Shown here in pieces: positions 53,324 to 62,362 of a stretch of 64,000 nt of DNA. Location: assembly GCF_003627955.1 (NCBI RefSeq), contig NZ_RBWS01000005.1:248001-312000 (forward strand), read 5' to 3'. Both the position numbers and the translations under genes were made by a program. The DNA is from Sphingobacterium puteale. GTDB lineage: Bacteria > Bacteroidota > Bacteroidia > Sphingobacteriales > Sphingobacteriaceae. A model generated the notes under the pieces. That model saw only the letters and a list, made by a program, of their open reading frames with translations. It was not told the origin of the DNA and did no database searches. Numbering within the stretch: the first letter of the stretch is position 1; every line of letters begins with the position of its first letter.

Positions 53324-53614
53324 ATGAAAACATCGAATTATTATATTGAATTACAGATGTACTGCCACGGACGTTACATCACTATCGCCAGTTTTGACCA
53401 GAACAGCTGCGAAAAGATTATTCATGAATTATTTGATGAATTACTTGGTGACCATCAAGCCTCGGACATCCGACGATTGCGTATCAATCTTCTACTGAAC
53501 GACACTGAGGTTTCGAAGACACAATTACGATCAATACACTGTACACTGGATGAATTGGCAGAAAACACCAAGATCATCATCAAGAAGACCTTCCGGTCAG
53601 TAAATTTCGACTGA
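53324..53614 (+). CDS. Hypothetical small cytoplasmic protein
   Basis: A 96-residue protein not recognised: Y-Y-I-E-L-Q-M-Y-C-H-G-R-Y-I-T-I near the start, then a helix with F-D-E-L-L-G-D and a beta-rich middle (L-R-I-N-L-L-L-N). It looks like a small alpha/beta domain. The frame is open from 53270, but the ATG at 53324 lies after the hsp20 terminator and is preceded by A-rich sequence. It may be transcribed by read-through or from its own promoter in the 19-bp gap. Confidence 0.55.
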   Translation: MKTSNYYIELQMYCHGRYITIASFDQNSCEKIIHELFDELLGDHQASDIRRLRINLLLNDTEVSKTQLRSIHCTLDELAENTKIIIKKTFRSVNFD

Positions 53615-53701
53615 CGGCAGTCCGTTCTGGCATTCAGGACAAATTATCGGCTTAAAGTTCATTTAAGCACACTTTTTTTACAATTGTTTTTTCTTTCACC
53701 C

Positions 53702-53715
53702 TTGATTTTTATCAA
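53702..53715. promoter_or_regulatory. Perfect FNR-type box upstream of the NEW3-ABC operon
   Basis: TTGAT-TTTT-ATCAA matches the FNR consensus TTGAT-N4-ATCAA at every fixed position. Its centre is 117 bp upstream of the ATG at 53826; class II placement gives transcription start near 53750 and a 76-bp leader. Bound by a Crp/Fnr protein such as the one at 43961 (inference). Confidence 0.6.
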
Positions 53716-53825
53716 ATTGATTTTTAATTTGGGAGCGGTTTTTTCAAAAAAGGTACCTGATACCGCAAACCGACATTTTTTAAAAGCTAATATTCTATTT
53801 AAATATAAATTTTAGTTATTGGATC

Positions 53826-54680
53826 ATGTTAACAAAATTACTAATTACAAACACAGACCGACATTTTTCTTTCAGGCCATTTTTTATCGCACTTATTGTG
53901 CTGGCAAACAGCCTTTATCTATCGGGGCAAACCGCAAAACCGCTCAAATCCAGTTTTGAAGCGAGGTTGATCAATATTGAGGCCCCTAGCAATGAACCTT
54001 TTCGTTATACGACGACCCTGACCAATGGATCTGCTCAATTAGTCAACTACAACTTGAATGCACAGCTACCCGACGGATGGCAGATTAGCTACCGCGTAGA
54101 AGGGTCACAAGTGACTTCCCTACAGATGCAGCCCAATAAAGTACAGGAAATCAGCATTGAAATCAGTTGCCCCATCACTGCTAAGCCCGATAAATATAAA
54201 ATTCCGGTAAGAGCTATATCTTCACAAGATACCCTACAACTCGATCTGGAAGCAGTCGTCAAGGGCTCTTATGCACTTGAGCTGACCACACCAAGTGGAA
54301 GACTCAGCGACGAGGTCGTATCCGGCAGCAGCAAGGAAATTCTGCTTAAAGTCAAAAACACGGGCACACTCCCCCTAAACACATTGGACCTCAGTTCACA
54401 GCTACCCAGTAGATGGGAAGCCACCTTTAACCCCACCACGATCAAACAGCTGGAAGCAGGCAAATCCGTAGACGTTAAAGTCAACCTAAAGGTTCCCGAC
54501 AAGACTATCGCCGGTGACTATGCGGCCAAATTCGAGATCAAATCGTCCAACAGCAATGCTGACATTTCGTTCCGCATGATCGTCAAGACCTCCCTGTTAT
54601 CGGGTTGGATTGGCATGCTGGTCATCGTATTGGCCATTGGTTTGGTGTATTACCTCATCCGCAAATACGGACGTAGATAA
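53826..54680 (+). CDS. NEW3-domain membrane protein
   Basis: A 284-residue protein: signal/anchor region to about residue 38, then two NEW3-type (NPCBM-associated) Ig-like domains with V-Q-E-I-S-I-E-I-S-C-P and G-D-Y-A-A-K-F-E-I-K-S. A C-terminal transmembrane helix (I-G-M-L-V-I-V-L-A-I-G-L-V-Y-Y) and short basic tail R-K-Y-G-R-R follow. So it faces the periplasm and is anchored at both ends. Such proteins are often encoded with an ABC ATPase and permease, as here 24 bp downstream, and may form the extracytoplasmic part of that transporter. Confidence 0.8.
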   Translation: MLTKLLITNTDRHFSFRPFFIALIVLANSLYLSGQTAKPLKSSFEARLINIEAPSNEPFRYTTTLTNGSAQLVNYNLNAQLPDGWQISYRVEGSQVTSLQMQPNKVQEISIEISCPITAKPDKYKIPVRAISSQDTLQLDLEAVVKGSYALELTTPSGRLSDEVVSGSSKEILLKVKNTGTLPLNTLDLSSQLPSRWEATFNPTTIKQLEAGKSVDVKVNLKVPDKTIAGDYAAKFEIKSSNSNADISFRMIVKTSLLSGWIGMLVIVLAIGLVYYLIRKYGRR

Positions 54681-54704
54681 GGGGGACACATAAAGATTAT
54701 CATT

Positions 54705-55700
54705 ATGAAGGATCCTATCATTCAACTGACGGGTCTGACCAAAAGCTATGGCAAAGTAATCGCCGTAGACAAGTTGGACCTGCAGATTTATCCCGGAGAA
54801 ATCTTTGGCCTACTCGGACCCAATGGTGCCGGCAAGACGACCAGCATTCTGATGATGCTTGGCCTGACCGAACCCACGGCTGGTACGGCCTATGTCTGTG
54901 GCCATAATGCCACCCGCAATCCGATAGCTGTCAAACGCAAAGTGGGCTATCTACCAGACAACGTGGGCTTCTATCCCGAGATGACCGCATTGGAAAACCT
55001 CTGTTTTATTGCCGAGTTAAACGGGCTTACAAAATCCTATGCACAGGCCTGCGCCAAAGATATGCTGCATGTCGTGGGTCTCGAACAGGAGATGCATAAA
55101 AAAACAGGTGCCTTTTCCCGTGGGATGAAACAGCGCCTAGGCTTGGCCGAAGTGCTGATCAAAACACCTGAAGTTGCCATTTTGGACGAGCCTACCCTCG
55201 GTATCGACCCCAAAGGTGTCGACGAATTTCTGGAACTTATCAAGCGGCTCAGCAAAGAGCATAATCTCACGGTACTGCTCTCTTCACACCATCTGCACCA
55301 GGTACAACGGGTGTGCGACCGCGTGGGCATCTTTGTCGGCGGAAAGCTGCTGGTCGAAGGATCGATCGAGCACCTGGCCCACAACCTGCAGCAGCAGGAA
55401 GGTGTCACCACAGCGATCACGCTGGAAGCCCCGGGCGATATGGCACGCTTTGAAGAAGCGTTAAAAACCCTGCCCGGATTCCGCAAGCTTACCGTAACCG
55501 GCTATTCGATAGAGCTGCAAACCGATGCCGATGTCACTGCTGCTGCTGTGCGCCTGCTTGTAAATAGCGGAGCAAATGTCGTCGCTGTGAGCCGTAACGA
55601 TTATAAGCTCGACGATATCTATAACACATATTTTGAGAATAGCATAACAACAAAAACTGCACATGAAAAATCCAACGGTTTCTTCAAAAGATATCAATAG
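54705..55700 (+). CDS. ABC transporter ATP-binding protein
   Basis: A 331-residue ABC ATPase. Walker A is G-P-N-G-A-G-K-T-T near 39-47, the signature F-S-R-G-M-K-Q-R-L-G stands where L-S-G-G-Q is usual, and Walker B is V-A-I-L-D-E-P-T-L-G-I-D-P. The C-terminal extension (about 230-325) is typical of ABC-2 export ATPases of the COG1131/NosF type. The end overlaps the permease start by 38 bp, so translation is coupled. It powers the permease encoded next; the substrate is unknown. Confidence 0.9.
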   Translation: MKDPIIQLTGLTKSYGKVIAVDKLDLQIYPGEIFGLLGPNGAGKTTSILMMLGLTEPTAGTAYVCGHNATRNPIAVKRKVGYLPDNVGFYPEMTALENLCFIAELNGLTKSYAQACAKDMLHVVGLEQEMHKKTGAFSRGMKQRLGLAEVLIKTPEVAILDEPTLGIDPKGVDEFLELIKRLSKEHNLTVLLSSHHLHQVQRVCDRVGIFVGGKLLVEGSIEHLAHNLQQQEGVTTAITLEAPGDMARFEEALKTLPGFRKLTVTGYSIELQTDADVTAAAVRLLVNSGANVVAVSRNDYKLDDIYNTYFENSITTKTAHEKSNGFFKRYQ

Positions 55701-56655
55701 CCACCCCGCGGCCGCGATGCAGGTATTGGTCAGCAAAGAAATCGCCGCACATATCCGCAGCTGGCGTTTTAACATATTGATCCTGCTTATCGTGCTCACT
55801 TTTGGGGCCTCCTTATACGTTTCGAGCATGGGCCTAAAAGACGCTGTCAGCAATATGCGTGATCCAGACCAGTCGTTTCTGTACCTCAAGCTGCTGACCA
55901 CAACGGACAACTCGATTCCTCCTTTCCATGTATTTCTGAATTTCCTGGCCCCTTTGCTGGGCATCGCACTCGGTTTTGATGCCATCAATGCGGAGTACAA
56001 CAATGGTACGCTCACTCGTCTGATGGCCCAGCCCATCTACCGCGACAATCTGCTGTTTGCCAAGTTTTTGGCCCCGCTGATTGTTGTAGGCACTTTATTT
56101 ATTGCACTCGTACTACTGATGATCGGTGGTGGTCTGCTCGGCACCGGCGTAAGGATCGAGCCACAGGAACTGCTTCGTATCCTCGGATTTACTTTAATTA
56201 GTGTACTGTATGTAGCCTTCTGGCTGAGCCTGGCCATCCTGTTGTCGATACGCTTTCGTCAGCCGGCCACTTCGGCGCTTACGGCAATCGGGATCTGGTT
56301 ATTTTTCACCGTATTTTTTCCGATCCTGGTCAATCTGGCGATCCGACCTTTCTTGCCGAATCCGAATTATATCTCAGAACAGGAGTACCTAGCTTACAAT
56401 GAACTGATCCTAAATCTTCTTCGGCTATCACCAAGCCAGCTTTATACCGATGCCACGACGACCCTGCTGATGCCTTCGGTACGCAGCCTTGGTCCTATTG
56501 CCATGGAACAGATGGTGGGCGCCATTCCTTCACCGCTCTCGTTCCGGGAAAGTTTCTTGATGGTCTGGCCGCAGGTAAGCGGACTCACAGCCGCCATGAT
56601 GATCTGTTTTGCCTGGTCCTATTATATTTTTATGCGAAGAGAAATACGGAGCTAA
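55663..56655 (+). CDS. ABC-2 type (NosY-like) permease
   Basis: A 330-residue integral membrane protein with about six hydrophobic helices, including a first helix at I-L-I-L-L-I-V-L-T-F-G-A-S-L-Y-V and the family motif F-D-A-I-N-A-E-Y-N-N-G-T-L-T-R-L-M. It resembles NosY-type ABC-2 permeases. With the ATPase and NEW3 protein it forms a three-gene unit. Large periplasmic loop between the first two helices is present. Export of a polysaccharide, lipid or protein-maturation substrate is possible; no direct evidence picks one. Confidence 0.85.
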   Translation: MKNPTVSSKDINSHPAAAMQVLVSKEIAAHIRSWRFNILILLIVLTFGASLYVSSMGLKDAVSNMRDPDQSFLYLKLLTTTDNSIPPFHVFLNFLAPLLGIALGFDAINAEYNNGTLTRLMAQPIYRDNLLFAKFLAPLIVVGTLFIALVLLMIGGGLLGTGVRIEPQELLRILGFTLISVLYVAFWLSLAILLSIRFRQPATSALTAIGIWLFFTVFFPILVNLAIRPFLPNPNYISEQEYLAYNELILNLLRLSPSQLYTDATTTLLMPSVRSLGPIAMEQMVGAIPSPLSFRESFLMVWPQVSGLTAAMMICFAWSYYIFMRREIRS

Positions 56656-56720
56656 ATAGCGCTACGGGATCCGATTGATTGCATAACTTGCCTAAGCCAA
56701 CCAGGCGGGGATCCTGCTCT

Positions 56721-56769
56721 AAAAAAATAACAAAGGCTGCACTGTCCGATAGGACAGGCAACCTTTGTC
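56721..56769 (-). terminator. Terminator of the RND efflux operon
   Basis: On the minus strand acaaagg pairs with cctttgt, with an inner stem ctgtcc/ggacag, and a run of seven T follows (56727-56721). It lies 29 bp past the RND pump stop, between convergent genes. Confidence 0.8.
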
Positions 56770-56797
56770 AAGTATATAATGAATAAAAAATGGGTAC

Positions 56798-59700
56798 TTA
56801 ATCTTTATTTTCCTTTTTGTAAGCCAAGTAGAATACGATGGGCAGAATGGAAAAGGAAAGGATCATACAGATAATCAATCCACCGACAATCATAATGGCC
56901 AAGGGTTTCTGGATTTCAGATCCCATGCCATTGGACAGTGCTGCAGGCAATAAACCCATTGCCCCCATGAGTGCAATCATTAAGATCGGTCTGATCCGGC
57001 TTTTTACCGCTTCATAAATAGCAGGTTTCAAGCCCATCTTGTGCAGCAGGTTTTCCTTCATGACGCCTATTAAGACAATTCCATCGATCGTTGCCACGCC
57101 AAATAGAATAATAAAACCGATACCCGCCGAGATCCCGAATGTCGTCCCCGTCATCCACAGGGAAACAAACCCGCCGATAAATGCAAAGGCAAGCGTCAGG
57201 GAGGAGATCAGCGTATCTTTAAGATTGCCAAAATTGGCGTAGAGCAAGAGCAAGATCAATAACAGGGAAACCGGTACCACGTTCATCAGCTGTTTGGTGG
57301 CCCTTTCCTTGCTTTCAAACTCACCGGCCCAGACAACCTTGTATGACTTGGGCAACTTAACGTCAGCCGCGACCTGTTTTTTCGCATCTGCGATGGTACT
57401 GCCCAGATCCCTGCCTTCAATATTAAATCCGACACCGATGTAACGGGAATTTCCGTCGCGATAGATAAATGCCGGTCCAGTGTGATAGTCGATGGTTGCG
57501 ATTTCCCGCAGCGGTACCTTCTGGTCGTTCATCGTCGGGATAATGATGTTTCCGATCTTTTCGGGGCTGTCCCGATACTGTTTCTGAAAGCGCAGGCGCA
57601 CATCAAAGATGCGCTCATTATCGTAAAAGTGCGTCACGGACTGCCCCCCGATCGTCATCTCAATGACCGACTGCACATCCTTGGTGGACACACCATATTT
57701 TGCCATCTTCGAATCGTGCAGCTGAATCCGTAGTTCTGGTAAGCCTATATTTTTGAACACATTCACATCCGTGACGCCATCCACCTTCTTAAGCGATTGG
57801 GCAAAGCTATTTGCTTTATTTTCCAGATCCTGCAGATTTTCACCAAAAATCTTGATTACCAGCGGGCTTTTCACACCGGCCACGTATTCCTCCACATTAT
57901 CCTGAATCGGCTGGCTGAACCCAAAATTAATCCCCGGAAAGGTCTGTAGGCTATCCCGCATCTGAGCGATCAATTTTTCCTTGGGTATCTTCCGCTTCCA
58001 CTCCCCTTCGGGTTTCAGTTCAATGTTAAATTCGATATTAAAAAATCCGGTCGGATCCGTTCCGTCATTGGGCCGGCCCGTCTGCGTCATAATAAAATCA
58101 ATCTCATCAAACTGCTTAATCAATTTGGTTTTCATTGTTTTTGTCAACTTGACCGATTCCTCCAGGTTGACACTATTAGGCAAGGTCGCACGGACATAAA
58201 TGGCACCTTCGTTGAGCTTGGGCAGGAATTCCGAACCGTAATGGCTAAAGCGCACCATACAAACAACCAGCACCAGTCCAAAAAGTGCCAAGGTCCATTT
58301 CGGATGATCAAAAGCCTTTTTGAACCCACTAAAAATTACCTTTCGGCTGACCCTGGTTATTTTATTTTCATCCTCTTTGATATTCGTCTTCAGCAGATAC
58401 TTACACATTGCAGGCACATAGGTCAGACTCAGGACCAGGGAGCCCAGCAGGGCATAGCCAAGGGTAAAAGCCAAAGGTGAAAACATCTTTCCTTCCACCT
58501 TTTGAAAAGAGAAAATCGGTGTCAGTGCGACAATCAGTATCAGTAAGGCAAAAAAGATATACCCCGCCACCGAACCCGCGCTTTTTTTAATGATCCCCAG
58601 TTTGGATACCTTGTTGAAGCGGGCCGTGCCAAGCCGGTGCGCCTCCTTTTCCAGGGAGACAAAAACCGTCTCCACGATGACCAGCGTCCCTTCGAGCAGC
58701 AACCCAAAGTCCAGTGCCCCCATGGAAATCAGATTCGCCGGCAGCCCTTGAATTTTCAATAAGATAATCGCAAACAGAAAGGCCAATGGAATCACTGAGG
58801 CGACAATAAAAGTCGTTTTCCAGTTGTTCAAAAAGATAAAGACGATGACTGACACCAGGATAACCCCCTCAATCAGGTTTTTTGACACGGTATGCACGGT
58901 GTTGTTCACCAATTTTGTGCGGTCGATGACCGGTTCAATCTTGACATTTTCCGGCAAGATACGGCCGTTCAATTCCTCAATTTTTTCTTTCAGCCGCGTT
59001 ACTACCGCCGATGGGTTTTCACCCCGGAGCATAATGACGATGCCCTGTACCAGATCATCGTCCTCATTGAGCCCCACCTGCCCCAGCCGCGGCTTGGCAC
59101 CCAATTCTATTTCAGCCACATGCTTGACCAAAATGGGCGTGTTGCCCACCACTTTGATCAAAATATTGCCAATATCATCTATTTTATCCAGCAGTCCCAC
59201 ACCACGCACGACATAAGCCTGGTTACCTTTTTGTATCACATCTCCCCCCACATTGATATTGGAGCGCGATACCGCTTCATACACATCCAATGGTGAAAGG
59301 TTGTAGTTGGCCAGTTCCGTTGGATTGATCTTTATTTCATAAATCTTTTCCTCACCACCAAAGCTCACGACATCCGCTACCCCCGGCACCCCGACGAGTT
59401 CCCGTTCGATCACCCAGTCCTGAATCGCAGAGACCTCCTTGATCGGAAGGTTGCTCTTGATCACATAGCGGAAGATTTCCCCTGTGGCCCCCGAAGGTGG
59501 TTCGATGGAGCTTTCGGCCCCTTCCGGCAGATCAATGGAGCGCATCTTATTACCCGCATACTGCTGTGCGTAGAAGTCTTCCACAGCATCCTCAAATTGC
59601 ACCGTCACGACAGACAGCCCAAAAAGCGAGATGGACCGAACATCCGTCTTTTTCGGGATGGTATTCATCTCCTTGGTGACGGGCAGCGTAACGAATTTCT

Positions 59701-59893
59701 CAATTTCTTCGGCACTGCGCCCCGGCCATTGCGTGATGATCCGAACGCGTGTATTGGTCACATCCGGGAAAGCTTCAATCGGTGTATGCAGGTACGCATA
59801 AATTCCGCCGAACAATAAGGCCAGCGTAAAAAACAGCACCACCAGTGAATGTTTCAGTGAAAATGAAACGATATTTTGTACAACTTTCTTCAT
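56798..59893 (-). CDS. czcA: Heavy-metal efflux RND pump, CzcA type
   Basis: A 1031-residue inner-membrane RND pump with 12 membrane helices and two large periplasmic loops. The fourth helix reads A-L-D-F-G-L-L-L-E-G-T-L-V-I-V-E, giving D395, E401 and E408 where CzcA has D402, D408 and E415 in its proton path. The D-F-G-x3 pattern places it with divalent-metal (Co/Zn/Cd) pumps more than with the Cu/Ag type, but the middle Asp is Glu here. It drives metal out using proton motive force with the adaptor and outer-membrane factor encoded just upstream (1-bp gap). Confidence 0.9.
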   Translation of the reverse strand: MKKVVQNIVSFSLKHSLVVLFFTLALLFGGIYAYLHTPIEAFPDVTNTRVRIITQWPGRSAEEIEKFVTLPVTKEMNTIPKKTDVRSISLFGLSVVTVQFEDAVEDFYAQQYAGNKMRSIDLPEGAESSIEPPSGATGEIFRYVIKSNLPIKEVSAIQDWVIERELVGVPGVADVVSFGGEEKIYEIKINPTELANYNLSPLDVYEAVSRSNINVGGDVIQKGNQAYVVRGVGLLDKIDDIGNILIKVVGNTPILVKHVAEIELGAKPRLGQVGLNEDDDLVQGIVIMLRGENPSAVVTRLKEKIEELNGRILPENVKIEPVIDRTKLVNNTVHTVSKNLIEGVILVSVIVFIFLNNWKTTFIVASVIPLAFLFAIILLKIQGLPANLISMGALDFGLLLEGTLVIVETVFVSLEKEAHRLGTARFNKVSKLGIIKKSAGSVAGYIFFALLILIVALTPIFSFQKVEGKMFSPLAFTLGYALLGSLVLSLTYVPAMCKYLLKTNIKEDENKITRVSRKVIFSGFKKAFDHPKWTLALFGLVLVVCMVRFSHYGSEFLPKLNEGAIYVRATLPNSVNLEESVKLTKTMKTKLIKQFDEIDFIMTQTGRPNDGTDPTGFFNIEFNIELKPEGEWKRKIPKEKLIAQMRDSLQTFPGINFGFSQPIQDNVEEYVAGVKSPLVIKIFGENLQDLENKANSFAQSLKKVDGVTDVNVFKNIGLPELRIQLHDSKMAKYGVSTKDVQSVIEMTIGGQSVTHFYDNERIFDVRLRFQKQYRDSPEKIGNIIIPTMNDQKVPLREIATIDYHTGPAFIYRDGNSRYIGVGFNIEGRDLGSTIADAKKQVAADVKLPKSYKVVWAGEFESKERATKQLMNVVPVSLLLILLLLYANFGNLKDTLISSLTLAFAFIGGFVSLWMTGTTFGISAGIGFIILFGVATIDGIVLIGVMKENLLHKMGLKPAIYEAVKSRIRPILMIALMGAMGLLPAALSNGMGSEIQKPLAIMIVGGLIICMILSFSILPIVFYLAYKKENKD

Positions 59894-59894
59894 C

Positions 59895-61001
59895 CTATCT
59901 ATTCATCAATTCGTCAAATACAATCAGTTCATTTTCGGTCAGCACGCGGTCTCCCGCCTCCAATCCTGTTTCGACAAAGGCGTAACTTTCATTTTCCGAA
60001 ATGATATCGACAGCTTTTACGGACAGGTCACAGTCGCTTTTATAGATCACCACATAATTCTGGTTGTTATGCAAGATAACCGCATCTTTAGGTATTGCCA
60101 GCAAGGGTTGCTTCTGCCCTGCGGTCCCTTTCTCGACCAAAACATCCACGCTCATACCCGGTTTTAGTCTTAAATCCTTGTTGAGCAGCTTGACCCGCGC
60201 TTTGACCACACGCTCTTCGGGATCAAAAAAGTTGGCCACCTGGTCAATATAGCCTTCAAAATATTCGCCTTTATAAGCCAGGGTCGTGATCTTTACATGC
60301 GCCCCATTTTTGACGTAGGGCAAGTTATTTGCATAAATATTTACCGTTACCCAGACCTCATTCAGGTTGCTGATGGACACTAAGTCCGTATCGTCACCCA
60401 CCGTCATTCCCGGGCTCACCTTTTTATCGACGATATAACCCGCTTTGGGTGCGCGGATATAAAAAACACCATCTTCCGATGAACCGTTCAACAGTTTCAT
60501 ATTGGCTTTCACATATTGGATCCCAATCTGCACTGCTTTCAGTTCACTTTCCAGCTCTTCCAGCTCCCGCTGTGAGGCCATCCCATCCTGGAGCATGCTG
60601 CGCATACTATTCACTTTGCTTTCCGCCAGGCGCTTACTGTTTTCCAGCTCACGGAGTTCCTTGCTCAGATCATTGACCGAAGTCCCCTTGAGCGTTACCA
60701 GCAGCTGCCCCTTTTCGACATAGTCGCCCATATTGACAGCGACAGCCTGTACCATGCCCTGGATTGGACTCTTTAAGGCTGCGAGTTCATCCTGGTTGTA
60801 TTGGATTGCACCGTTGAGGGCAATCTGTTCGGACACATCCCGCTTTTGGATCGAATCAATTTTAATATGGCGTTTGAAATCCTCATTTAGGCAAAAACCT
60901 GTAGTGCCAACAGCCTGTTGCTCCTCCTTTTGTGTTGACTGACAGCCCGGAAGTAGACAAATAGACAAAAGCATCAACAGCAATAAAAAATTAGCTTTCA
61001 T
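59895..61001 (-). CDS. RND periplasmic adaptor lipoprotein
   Basis: A 368-residue membrane-fusion protein of the CzcB/CusB family. The signal ends in lipobox L-L-P-G-C at residue 20, so it is a lipoprotein anchored in the inner membrane. It has the barrel-sandwich (lipoyl-like) domain with G-D-Y-V-E-K-G-Q-L-L and P-K-A-G-Y-I, a long coiled-coil hairpin between (about 110-165), then a beta-barrel domain. It bridges the RND pump and the outer-membrane factor. Its start overlaps the outer-membrane factor gene by 4 bp and it precedes the pump gene by 1 bp. Confidence 0.9.
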   Translation of the reverse strand: MKANFLLLLMLLSICLLPGCQSTQKEEQQAVGTTGFCLNEDFKRHIKIDSIQKRDVSEQIALNGAIQYNQDELAALKSPIQGMVQAVAVNMGDYVEKGQLLVTLKGTSVNDLSKELRELENSKRLAESKVNSMRSMLQDGMASQRELEELESELKAVQIGIQYVKANMKLLNGSSEDGVFYIRAPKAGYIVDKKVSPGMTVGDDTDLVSISNLNEVWVTVNIYANNLPYVKNGAHVKITTLAYKGEYFEGYIDQVANFFDPEERVVKARVKLLNKDLRLKPGMSVDVLVEKGTAGQKQPLLAIPKDAVILHNNQNYVVIYKSDCDLSVKAVDIISENESYAFVETGLEAGDRVLTENELIVFDELMNR

Positions 61002-62290
61002 TGAACGATATCCTTTCCAACTAAATAGGTTAGTTCCTCCCTGTACTGTAAGTATTTAGCCCTTCGCTCCAATAGTGATTCTTTATTTTCCATATAATTA
61101 TTGATAAAGTCTATAAATTCAACAATGGTCAGCCTGCGTTCCTGAAAATTGCGGACATAGCGTTCCAGGGCCACATCCAGCTGACCGTCAAATCCATTGT
61201 CTGTAGATTTCAAACTCGCTTCCAGATTGCTGAGACGCGATGAAAGAAAATCGATCTCCCGCTCAATATCGATGCGGAACTGCTCGATTTCAACCTTGTT
61301 CTTTTCCAGTTCCAACGTGGCGACCCTGATGTTTCCCTGGTTTCTATTAAACAACGGCAGATCCATGGCCACGCCCACCCCCACAAAATCGCGCATAATG
61401 TTACCACCCCGGTCATAATTCAGGGAGACCTTCAGATCCGGCACCCGTTCTGCTTTCTCTATGTCCAGCTGGGCCTGGCCTTTCTTAAATTCATTGTGGA
61501 TGATTTTATAATCGCTGCGATTATCCAGCGCCATGATTTTCCATTCGTCTCGTCTGTTTGCAATAAAAGCAGGACTACCTAATGTGTCCGCAATGGAAAG
61601 CACCTTGCCTTTCGCCCCGAGATAGCGTGCAACATCGTTCATTTTTGCAATTTTCTCCTGCTGGATTTCATTCAATTTATTACCAAAGGCGATCGTCTCG
61701 CTCTGGATCCTGAGGTAGTCCATTTCGCTGACATTGCCTGCTTTCCATTGGTTTTGGTACGATTGTGCCAGCTTATGGAAGATATCGACCTGATTGGCGT
61801 ACAGCCGTTCTTTCTCCTGGAGCACCTGTAAGTCCAGGCATTGGCTTCGGAGGTCATATTTCAGATTTCGCAGCAATTCCTCAAACTGAAGTTGCGCATT
61901 CTGCTTCTCCAGAAGCTGCAGCTGTACTCGCTTTTTTCTTTTGCCGGCCAGTTCAATCGTCTGCTCCAGTTCGATCTGCACCTGTTGGTGTCGCCCATAG
62001 TTTCCGATCAGAGCAGGCAGGGATTCGCTGGAAGAGTTTTTCCAGAGATTGACCTCACTGACTGAAATATTGGGGTTGGGCCATAATTTCGCCTGCAATA
62101 CCGCAGCCTCAGCCTGCTTTAGCTGAAAACGCTGTGCCATCAAGCTTAAGTTATGCACTAGGAATACCTCTTCTATCTCCGATTTTTGCAAGCGGTTTTC
62201 AGCCACTTCCTGTGCACATAGTTTGCTGTTCAGCCCAAGAAGAATAATGAATACTATACCTATTTTTCTCACTTTATTTTGTATTTCCAC
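60998..62290 (-). CDS. TolC-family outer-membrane efflux protein (CzcC type)
   Basis: A 430-residue outer-membrane factor with a signal peptide (S-K-L-C-A-Q) and two long alpha-helical repeats of the TolC fold: A-E-A-A-V-L-Q-A-K-L-W-P-N-P-N in the first half and the second around D-L-P-L-F-N-R-N-Q-G. It completes the tripartite metal efflux system by making the exit duct. It is first in the operon; a 72-bp gap separates it from the upstream two-component genes, which probably control it. No metal-responsive operator is recognisable in that gap. Confidence 0.9.
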   Translation of the reverse strand: MEIQNKVRKIGIVFIILLGLNSKLCAQEVAENRLQKSEIEEVFLVHNLSLMAQRFQLKQAEAAVLQAKLWPNPNISVSEVNLWKNSSSESLPALIGNYGRHQQVQIELEQTIELAGKRKKRVQLQLLEKQNAQLQFEELLRNLKYDLRSQCLDLQVLQEKERLYANQVDIFHKLAQSYQNQWKAGNVSEMDYLRIQSETIAFGNKLNEIQQEKIAKMNDVARYLGAKGKVLSIADTLGSPAFIANRRDEWKIMALDNRSDYKIIHNEFKKGQAQLDIEKAERVPDLKVSLNYDRGGNIMRDFVGVGVAMDLPLFNRNQGNIRVATLELEKNKVEIEQFRIDIEREIDFLSSRLSNLEASLKSTDNGFDGQLDVALERYVRNFQERRLTIVEFIDFINNYMENKESLLERRAKYLQYREELTYLVGKDIVQ

Positions 62291-62362
62291 AAAACTAAGC
62301 GTGAGGGATTACAGACAACTTTAGCCTAAATTAAAGTTTGGTTAGAAAAGATTAGAGAAAGA

